From Tricholomella constricta (lineage: Eukaryota > Basidiomycota > Agaricomycetes > Agaricales > Lyophyllaceae): 64,000 nucleotides of DNA. The notes under the pieces were generated by a model. That model was not told the DNA's origin. It saw nothing but the letters and a program-made list of their open reading frames with translations, and did no database searches. The position numbers and the translations under genes were made by a program. Where the stretch lies: the NCBI GenBank assembly GCA_013368375.1, contig JAACJP010000054.1, positions 1 to 64,000 on the forward strand, written 5' to 3'. This document shows, piece after piece, positions 55,677-64,000 of this stretch; the stretch's first letter is position 1; every line of letters begins with the position of its first letter.

Positions 55677-55686
55677 CTTAAATACG
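55677..55686 (-). promoter_or_regulatory. Possible TATA box of the small secreted protein gene
   Basis: CGTATTTAAG on the minus strand, about 60 bp before the ATG at 55619. Confidence 0.35.
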
Positions 55687-56441
55687 CTGCAGGGCAGTTC
55701 CGAGAGTTTGGTGCACCCCACCGTAGGCGGGGAGGTATCTGCGCAGCGATGAAAAGCAGTTGTGGGTTCGCATCAACGAAAAAGCCCCAATGTGCCGCAT
55801 TTCGGGCCCAGATTATCACTCTCGTTGAATTGATGCGATGCTATATCCGTAGACGGAATTTCATTGTCGAGTTCTCTTCAAAGGGGACCTCGAGGTGCAC
55901 TGCTTTCAAAGAATTGAGTGGGACCTTTTTTATTTCTATTTTGCTTGATCTCGTCGTTGTTCATCTAAAGCAAGTTGAGGAAGACCTCGTCAGACGTAAA
56001 TATGCACGCACTGAAAATGCCCATCACTTGATTGCACTTTGAAGTCCATTGCGATATTGACAACATCGACAAGTACAACACCTAGTGAACAAGTCAATTC
56101 ACGCATAGTGGGTCCCATAGTAGGATCGGATCCTAGGTCAAAGTGCGATATCACAGTAGAGCAAGTCTCCATTCAGACAGTGACGGAAGGCAACTACTGG
56201 GCAACAGTTGTCCATTGTTCCAAAGTTTTTTAATATATGGAAACGAAGAGTAGAGTGCATATACGATACCGTACACGTAAAAGTTGAACAGCAGGGATGG
56301 ACGAGGCTTTTTGACAAAATTTCTTAACAATAAACGTTGTTTGGCCAAGGTGTGGGCCCTACAAACCCAAACAACCTCAAACATGTGTTGTTGGTTGTGG
56401 ACTTAGTCGCACTCAAGTCGAACATTCATTCAATTGCAACG
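55687..56441. other. Intergenic, no gene seen
   Basis: Divergent spacer between the small secreted protein candidate and the LAMTOR1-like gene. Nothing recognised. Confidence 0.5.
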
Positions 56442-57335
56442 ATGGCCTCTGCGTTTCTGAGCTCTCTTTTCTGTTGCTGCACTCGAAACAAGGAGGAAGA
56501 GCATGACATTCCAGATGAACGCGGGGACGAAACTTCACGCCTCATTCCAGGGCCAACAACGCAGTACGTTAACCTGTTCTTCGGATCTTTCAGATCGAAG
56601 CTCAACTGCATCTGTCCGCAGTTCTAACCCAGCTATGATCGACCACCAGAGACTGCAACAGAAATTTGGAACGATCGTTCGAGCGAAAGAACGGTGAGTG
56701 TTTCCGCTGTTGAGGACTGTATCGCTGGCAGCTGGAACACACAACAGAAAAATGGTGAACGTTGGCTCCCGGATCCCTTTCAACCTGCATAACCAACTAC
56801 TACCACCCGAACCCAACCACACCCTCTCTCGCTCGGCTTCCGGGACCATGCATTACTTCGACGCAACAGACGACTACGGTGCCGGGATGTATTATGCACA
56901 GCCATATCCCCCAGCCCCTTATCCACGCTTCACGACCTCCGCTTCTCCGGACCCTTACGACCACACACCCCACTCATCCCGCTCCGGATCCCTCGAACGC
57001 GGCGCCAACAACACCCATTCAATACTCAATGTCAGGCTCGTCGGATTCGTCGACCGGAGAGGACGCACGCCCCAGCGGAAACGCTCAGATGTGGGTTTCG
57101 ATTTCGACCTCGGAACGGAAAACACCCCGACCCTTTCCTCTATCCACCATGCGCAGGCTCAGGCTCGCGCGGGGTCTGGCACAGAGTCGCCCTCAGCTAT
57201 CGTACGTCCATCTCTTATCATCTATCATATTCCGCTCCACCAACGCTAAATATTATTGTGACGTGCTTAAAGGCATCATCCGATAAAGCCAAGCTGCAAG
57301 GATCAGGTGCCATCTCCTTGAGCTGGGGGGATTGA
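56442..57335 (+). CDS. LAMTOR1/Meh1-like lysosomal-vacuolar membrane scaffold (Ragulator/EGO complex)
   Basis: LAMTOR1-type proteins anchor the Rag GTPases to the vacuole or lysosome for amino-acid signalling to TORC1. The start gives MASAFLSSLFCCCTRNKEEE. A Cys cluster suited to palmitoylation is followed by DERGDETSRLIPGP, the classic family start. An intron then joins to SNPAMIDHQRLQQKFGTIV and RAKE; another joins RKMVNVGSRIPFNLHN. This MIDxxRLQxxxGxIVxAKxxKMVNV stretch is the recognisable core. The middle is Pro/Tyr/Ser-rich. A last intron gives SDKAKLQGSGAISLSWGD and a stop at 57333-57335. About 230 residues. The second residue is Ala, not the Gly needed for myristoylation, so lipid attachment would rely on the cysteines alone. 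Confidence 0.75.
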
Positions 57336-59050
57336 TCTTATCTCTATCTCTTCGCTTTTCCCTTATCCTTATCCTGATCCTGCCGAGTCATCCAAGCCCA
57401 AGCCGAATCCGCCACGAGGCTGTGTCTTGCCATCGCACACGGACCACCATCGATTGGCCTAGCCTACGCGGCGGCGGCGGCGGTCCAACACCACACACCC
57501 TATGATCGAGCTACGACCATATTTATTGGCCACCTATCGCCTATTGCTATGATGCGATGGGACATCCATCCATCCCTGGCTCCGCATTTCCAGCACGGGG
57601 CGGAGAGCCATAGCGCCCCAGACCGTTCCGGTGGTGTCTTTTTTTCGCTGCGTTCTTCCGCCTGCCCACTTTGTTATGCTTAGTGCCTACCCACATGCCT
57701 GTGCCTATCTGTCTATGCCCTTTTATGCCCCTTTATGATCACCCAACGAAACGAAACGAGATTGGTGAAATGCTCCTTCTATTCCTCCAAGAAATAAGGC
57801 CACCATTGCCGTCACCGTTACCGGGTACCAAGAGACAAGAGACGCATCTATCACGCACGCTTAGGAAAATATCAACACTTTCGTCGCAGCAATTTGGATT
57901 TCATCTATTTGCGAACGCCTGCATCGACAATACGTGGCATACATGACGTGGGTATTCTCTCCCCCCAACACGGGAACAATCGAAGGGGGAACCGCAACAC
58001 GCGAGAGAAACACCTTCATCTTCCGATTCGTCGGCGGGATGTGAGGAAGCAGAGCAGCTTTGATTTGATTTGATTTCTTTTTGGCCAGGCGTGAACGAAA
58101 ATCCGGGAGCCCAAACCGGATCATGGGGGATGCGCAGCATGCGCACCAAGTTGTCGACACCGCACACGTCCATGATCGTTTAGGCGTAGCGTAACGGCTC
58201 CGTGCCGGGGTCCCTGTCCTTGTCCGTGGTATTGCCCATTGCCCAATTGTGAACGAACAAAGTCACCGCACCCAAAGAGTGCTATGCTAGGCGGCATATG
58301 AAGATCAATGATACAAGGGCGTGGGCGGAAGAAGCCCTAGTGCACAACAGCAGCGGTGTGGATGGATAGCAAGACGAAGCTCCGCGCTCACGAATCGGAA
58401 AAGAACCTAATCTCGAAATCTGTGAGGTCCCGGCGTTGGCGTTAGCGCCATGGAGGGACTTATCACGCCTGCCATATGATATTATCCACTCTGCGATCAT
58501 ATATGATATAAGCGCCAGCAGCACCGTTCTCGAATGAATAAACCTAGACTCAGGCCATAAGTACTAGTCGTGAAATTACACATGGAACGGACATAGGAAC
58601 TTGAAGCTAGACCGATGCTGGAGGTGTTTTGAATTCTACAGGCAGAGTCTAAGTGCTTGGGAGCTGCCCCAAGTACCAAGTACGTTCAAGTTGTGGCGAC
58701 AATTTATGGTTGATCAGAGTCTGTCTTTCTCCCATGGAATGAGCGACGCTGCATAGGCGGGGACCAATGACATGCCATTGAACATTGACAGACCAGGGCG
58801 ATTAATGAATCAAGCACCGATCTATCTTCGAGGACGCCTGATGATTTGGTCCTGAGTGATGTATGTACTGATTTATGCTGTGCTTTCCATTCTTAAAATC
58901 ACTTTCATTGGTGAACACAGTGATCACAGACAACAATCTCATCATCACGCGCTCTGGGCTCCTTGAAACTCATCCAACTTCAGCTTTCGCTTATATACAG
59001 CGAGTCAAATACACGCTGAATGGAGTTGCTTCTCCGCAGTTCTTTGTATC
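57336..59050. other. Long intergenic region, no gene seen
   Basis: 1.7 kb with short open frames only. Small simple repeats occur (a GGC run near 57470-57481; a TTGAT repeat near 58059-58077). Confidence 0.5.
58991..59000 (+). promoter_or_regulatory. Probable TATA box of the seven-helix protein gene
   Basis: TTATATACAG lies about 50-60 bp before the ATG at 59051. Confidence 0.5.
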
Positions 59051-60550
59051 ATGTCGCCCGATGAACGTGCCTTTCTCCAGTACGTCGGTGGCCTGCTGCT
59101 GCAAGACTTTGCCATGCTCATTCCGATCGTTCTGCTTCAAGGTACGCCAAACCTCTTTTGTCAATCCGACAAATATTCTCATGTGGTGTATAGGAGTGTT
59201 CATTATGCTGTTCTCCTTCTCTACGTTTACCTTACTGTGGGTGCCTGCATTTTGACGGATGAACCCTTTATCTCATCTTTTTTCTTTTTTTTTTTTTATT
59301 GCAGACAACGCGACCTTGCATCCCGACCCACCCAAGCAATGTTGGGGACGACTTTGATAGCCTTCCTCGTCTCCTCTTTCTACTGCATCTCCATTATCTC
59401 ATCTTTTGCGACTTTTGTCAAAGAAGTTCTAATGAATTCCGCTGGGACGCTCGAGGAGTCGATATTTAAGAGGGTTAACGAAAGAAATACCGTGCCCTGC
59501 ATCATTCAAGCCATTACATCGACGTTGATGGTGCGTATATACTTCCTCATGTTGACAGTGCGCTGTTGGACCTGGTATTGACGCATTTCAGCCAATTCTG
59601 AGTGATGCTGTTGTGATATGGAGAGCCTGGGTTCTGTATCCGGACAAGCTATGGATTATGCTCGTTCCCTGTGCTCTCGTATCCGGTACAATTGGTGTGT
59701 CGAGTTTCCTCGAAAGGTTTTAGAAGTCGAGTATAATTCTCTCGTCAACTTCTTCACAGGAGTGACCGTCGCATTTCTCGTACTTGTATTCAAGAGTATC
59801 CAAAACCACAAGCTGGATCCAGCTTCCAGTGACATGTTCTCGGTATCTCTAGCGCTTTCGCTGGGAACGAATATCGTCGCAACAAGTTTAATCTTTTATA
59901 GACTGTGGTGCGTGATCAATCTTCCCTGCGGTCTCGATACCTTGGCTTAACGTCAGCAGGGGCCATCTCCGGTCGCTTAGACGGATGGGAAACAAGCAGA
60001 AGTCCACCACGCCCGCTCAGAAAATCCTGATCGTGCTTGTTGAATCAGGGCTGGTTTACTGCGCTCTCCAGGTACAGTTATCCTCACGTCTGGCTACGTT
60101 CACGCGTCTGTGATAAAAAAAAATGGCCCAGACTACAACGTTAGTGCTAGAGTTTGTTCCTACATCTCGCGTATCGTCTGTCAATATCGCCGGCAGCGTT
60201 ATTATGGGCTTCCTGGTGCTCGTGACTGTGCGTGCTGGAAACATTCCTGCCTACTAGCATTTCGTTCTGAAATGAAATAACTGAATGTTCGCACACAGGC
60301 AATGTATCCATCCATTGTTGTTACGCTTGTCAGCCTGCAACGCTCCACTGCGGAAATATATGGATTCAGCACTCAATTTGGGTTTCGACCTGCGAGCGAT
60401 GTCATGGGGGCCCTCGAGGTCAACGTCAACGGCGACGATGCGGTGGGCTTCGAGAGCTTGGCAGTGACAAGGAGATGTTCAGGGGAAGTGGCGCAGAATT
60501 CGACGACGAGGGGCCGGTCTGTGTCGGAGGCCCGGGAGGACGGGAAATAG
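59051..60550 (+). CDS. Agaricomycete-type seven-helix membrane protein, function unknown
   Basis: The start is MSPDERAFLQYVGGLLLQDF. At least seven hydrophobic helices follow over several short exons: AMLIPIVLLQ + GVFIMLFSFSTFTLL; TTLIAFLVSSFYCISIISSF; SDAVVIWRAWVLYPDKLW; IMLVPCALVSGTIG; VTVAFLVLVFKSIQ; SLALSLGTNIVATSLIFYRL; ILIVLVESGLVYCALQ; SVIMGFLVLVTAMYPSIVVT. The VVIWRAWVLY segment between helices recurs in a large expanded agaricomycete family of receptor-like proteins without known ligands. This placement is from memory. The cytosolic tail is polar and Ser/Arg-rich, with stop TAG at 60548-60550. About 390 residues. The topology suggests a GPCR-like protein, but coupling to G proteins is not shown. 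Confidence 0.8.
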
Positions 60551-60819
60551 ACTGCTCAAATTAAATGCAACAACGGTTTTTCAAAAGGAAATTGAAGTAC
60601 AGACGGCGGAAGCAAACTCGTATTATCATCTTGTGAGTCTACAGTGACGAAGTGCCTGTATCGGAAGTCAGTTTCTGTTTAAGAGCTGAAAAATATTAAA
60701 GACAATGTACAAGGTCACTCTGATCAACCATTGGCGCCACAACGTACTTGAGGCTCCCAAGTACTTGTGATACATGAACGCAAAGTGATAATATCATACG
60801 GCAAGCGTGGTAAGTCCAT

Positions 60820-61205
60820 CCATCGGGTGCTTGTGACTCAGGCTGTGCGTGCTCGAAACGTTCCTGCCCTCGCATTCAAAATAGCTGAACGTTTGCCGTT
60901 TCCCCACATTTCCATTCAAGTTGTTACGCTTGTCATCCTGCAACACTCCACTGTAGAAACGTATATGTAGGCTTCGAGAGCTTGGCAGTGGCAAGGAGAT
61001 GTATGTTCAGGGGAGGTGGCGCAGGACTGGACGGAGGACGGGAAAGAGACTGCTGAGGCATGTGCAGATTAAAGGCGACAATAATATTCCAGAGGAAATT
61101 GAAGTACCGGGTACGGGTGGCGGAAGCAAACCTCTGCGCCGTACGTATCGTCTTGTGAGTCTTCTACCATGACGAAGTGCCTGTATCGGTAGTCAGATTT
61201 TTGTG
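60820..61205 (+). pseudogene. Decayed partial duplicate of the 3' end of the seven-helix protein gene
   Basis: This stretch matches 60205-60676 in order: GTGCTTGTGACT against GTGCTCGTGACT; GTTGTTACGCTTGTCA in both; GGCTTCGAGAGCTTGGCAGT in both; and GACGAAGTGCCTGTATCGG in the 3' flank of both. The copy lacks about 80-90 bp before the GGCTTCGAGAGC block and more before the end, and is interrupted by stops. It therefore covers only the last exons and 3' untranslated region and cannot make the protein. Confidence 0.8.
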
Positions 61206-61632
61206 TAAATGTTGAATTTGTTTTACAATGGACACAACAGGCTCTTCTGATGCTTGAAGGCTGTGGAAAGTAGCACACACAGCCCATCACCCTCGGCATC
61301 TTGGCCACCGCCGTAGCGCTCGTTGTCTGCTAGTTTTCTCAAGACGCGCTTCTGCATCGGGCTGTAGGTTATTCATATCCTCGTGTCTCCTTTTGAGCGT
61401 GCGGGTGCGGCTGCGATTCTGTTTGCGTTTTGAGAAGGACGGCTGGCATTGAGAGTGGATTGGGAAGTGGAGACGCTGCGCCTGGCGTGAGTATAACGGT
61501 CGAGACTCCAGAGCGGGAAAAATTGAGAAGCGCAGCGGTAGGCGAGTCGTTTCCTGTATTTTGCCCAGTCACACAAGGAACGAACACAGAAGAGAAATCC
61601 TTGAGAAAGATCCCCGAAAACTCTTGTCAACG

Positions 61633-63427
61633 TTATCGCGCTGCTGAAGACCATACGAGCCGTCCCCTGAGCCATGTCTGCTCTACGCGAACCTTATCAA
61701 GGTCCGAAGGGCTGACCTCCCGTGGATCCCTATCCAGCACCACCAAGTCTGCGCTCTTCCCGACCTCCAACGACCCAATCTGCTCCCCGAGCATAACATG
61801 CCTCGCTGCGTTTATCGTCACGCCCCTGAGCGCCGTCTCCAAATCAACCCTCTGCTCTCTCCCAAGAACGTCCCGCGGATCACGTCCGTACATCTGCCGC
61901 ATCACCGCTGTGCGCACGTAGAGGAGCGGATCGACGTCCGTCACGGGCGAATCACTGTGGAACGAGAAGACCAAGCCGTTCGCAGCGTCCTCCGCTACGG
62001 GATCGAGGCGCTCAGCACGTTCCGGGCCGAGAACCCAGGTACGGAATACATTGCCCCAGTAGTATACGTGCCCGATGGTGTGGCTCACGCCGAGGCCGAG
62101 ACGCTTTGCGTGAACGAGCTGCTCGGGCTTCGTGACTGTGAAATGCTCGATGCGGTGGGCGATGTTGGGGTCGGGCTTGTGGTCCAGTATGGCATCGTAC
62201 GCGCCGAGTGTTTGGTCGATGGCGCGATCTGCGTTCGCATGGACCAGCAGTTGCCAGCCAAGCTGTGGTAAGTGCGATGGGAAGACGGTCAACGTGAGTA
62301 ATGAGTCCGAAATGCCAACACCCAAGACGCACTTTTTGCCAGGTTGCCATGCCTTGACGCAGCTCAGCTGTCAAAATGAGGTGCAATGATGAACAGTGTG
62401 TATCACACCATACATGACACAGGAACTTACTGTCCGACATAGTAAGAATACCCCAGCCTTTATCGTCGAGGTAAGGCTCGCGAACAGCACCGGTGAATCC
62501 CTGCGTCGAGCCATCTGCCCAAAATTTAATGGATCGGTACTCGACGTTGCCCGCGATGTACGGCGGTTTCGCCGCTTTGACAAAGGTGGCGAGCTCAGAG
62601 GTCATCGCGCCCACGAGACGGATTGGACAATCCGGTGGCGCGGCGACTGCAGACATCAGCCGAACATCCATGTCCGTACCGGGTCGAACGAGACCAACGC
62701 CCGCATCGAAGATCGTGGTGCACCCCTTGCTGGCCCAGGTGCGCAGCGTCTCCCTCCCGGACTCGACAAACTCTGGCACAGGCGGCGGCGTGAGGCGCTT
62801 CGTGAAGACGGCGATTGCAGACTGTTCGACGATGACTCCCGTGAGGCGGCCGTCTCTGTCACGCTGGAATTCGCCGCCGGCAGGGTTTGCTGTAGAGTTG
62901 TCGATGCCTGCCACGGCGAAGGCCTTGTGGTTGACGTACGCAATGTGTCCCGAGTCGTTGAGGACCACGATCGGGACTGTCAGGGACACTTCGTCAAGCA
63001 GTTTGGCAGAGAGCTCGAGGTGGCCCTCCACTCGTGCAGGATCATAGCCGTACCCCGCCAGCCACTGATTGTCGTCCGCGCCGCGCACTCGCTCCTTCAA
63101 ACGTGTTAAGGCTTCATTCAGAGTCGGCGCCTTCAGCGGGGTGACGTTAACGAAGAATTTTTGCATGAGAGCAGTGAGGAGGAGGTGCACATGTGGCTCC
63201 ACAAAGCCTGGAAGAAGGCATCGTGTACCAAGATCAATCATATCTGTGTTAGCTCCCGCCATCTTCTTTGCGCCTTCGAGGGTTCCAGCATAGAGAATTT
63301 GGCCGGAGGGCCCACCAGTAACGAGCGCTTCTACAGGGCAGAAGAAGCCACCAGCCATGGTGATGATCGACCCTCCGTAAAAGATGGCTTGGGGGATGCC
63401 TTTGTGATTTGAAGCTGGCGCAGCCAT
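61633..63427 (-). CDS. Amidohydrolase-3 family metal-dependent hydrolase (YtcJ-like)
   Basis: A TIM-barrel hydrolase acting on amide or similar C-N bonds, with metal held by His/Asp residues. The start at 63427 gives MAAPASNHKGIPQAIFYGGS; an in-frame Met at 63457 adds ten residues. The first metal motif is PGFVEPHVHLLLTALMQKF. Then come NDSGHIAYVNHKAFAVAGID, KFWADGSTQGFTGAVREPYL and, after two introns, LGWQLLVHANADRAIDQTLG, which holds a metal-ligand His. IAHRIEHFTVTKPEQLVHAK, GLVFSFHSDSPVTDVDPLLY and GSLEVGKSADLVVLDRDPRE follow, all typical of this subfamily. The stop is at 61633. About 560 residues. Metal ligands are present, so it should be active; the substrate is unknown. Confidence 0.92.
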
Positions 63428-63457
63428 GAGATTTATCGAGGGACAGTCGGCGTCCAT

Positions 63458-64000
63458 AGTTCTGGAAAATGCTTGGGCGAGGACCATTGGTCCTGGAACG
63501 CAGCCGATGCACATATCGGCTTGTCTTGATCGAGGTTCGTATAGAATAAAACACCACCTGAACTGCAAATTAGTCAGAACAAAAAAGTTGTAATTGAGGA
63601 CGACGATGTCACCTACAGAAGTGCGCAAGTTTCCGCCACTGACCTTACAACGTGTTCAATTCCAGGCTTTATATTCCATCTGCAGGAAGCGCGGAGTTAT
63701 AGGAACGGCGTACCGGCGCTTGGCCACTCCGATGTTCCTGTGGCACGGCCAAGGTACGTCTTGCGATGGGAAAACAAAAAGGTGCTCAGTTATTGTCCTG
63801 AGCGTACCTTAGCATACTAAGTCCGCTTGTCAAAGCTCGTGGATGCTGAAGCCTGGACCTTGATCGCAATCCACAAGTCAACATAGACAGACGTGCACGC
63901 CCGTATGCAGGCGTTTGCTGTTTGCCGGGCTAAAAACCATCGTGTACCTTGATGCCAGCTCCACAACGACTACTACTCGTCTGGTAGGCGTCGGAGGCAC
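63458..64000. other. Window end, no gene seen
   Basis: Upstream region of the amidohydrolase. Open frames are short; a gene beyond the right edge cannot be excluded. Confidence 0.4.

Overview
The window is nuclear DNA of a filamentous basidiomycete, almost certainly an agaricomycete (mushroom-forming fungus). The genes are dense and on both strands. They are broken by many introns of about 45-70 bases with GTRNGT donors and YAG acceptors. Several families point the same way: a chitin synthase fused to a myosin motor, an agaricomycete-style seven-helix membrane protein, a WW/multi-helix protein, and membrane-anchored P450s.

Layout. 0-1.2 kb: the 5' end of a probable alpha/beta-hydrolase gene leaving the left edge, a 641-bp hAT-like miniature transposon 26 bp upstream of its start codon, and an intron-containing tRNA-Tyr. 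1.5-6 kb: an MFS sugar transporter and an uncharacterised gene. 6.8-16.6 kb: coatomer beta' (SEC27) and a myosin-motor chitin synthase, transcribed apart from a shared 194-bp promoter. 17.4-20.7 kb: two proteins of unknown function, one coiled coil and one low-complexity with a Cys-rich motif. 20.7-23.4 kb: a gene-free stretch full of simple repeats. 23.4-32 kb: a P450, a single-helix membrane protein and a Nudix CoA-diphosphatase. 32.5-48.5 kb: a WW-like membrane protein followed by nutrient-handling genes (POT peptide transporter, amino-acid permease, histidine acid phosphatase/phytase, and a GPR1/FUN34/YaaH acetate-ammonia transporter). 48.7-53.3 kb: a conserved protein that may be a divergent DNA glycosylase, with an apparently intact Fot1/pogo-type transposon just upstream. 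53.4-64 kb: a tandem dual-specificity phosphatase with one live and one dead domain, a small secreted-protein candidate, a LAMTOR1-like TORC1 scaffold, a seven-helix membrane protein with a decayed partial duplicate behind it, and an amidohydrolase.

Most of the window is ordinary fungal housekeeping, secretion, cell-wall and nutrient uptake. No biosynthetic cluster, defence island, CRISPR array or virus was seen. The most notable items are the two transposons (each with perfect terminal repeats and target duplications, each sitting in a gene's upstream region), the phosphatase/pseudophosphatase fusion, the possible glycosylase, the Cys-motif protein, a 9-nt microexon and the partial tandem duplication. 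Exon boundaries were read by eye, so coordinates of multi-exon genes are the outer limits of the coding region.
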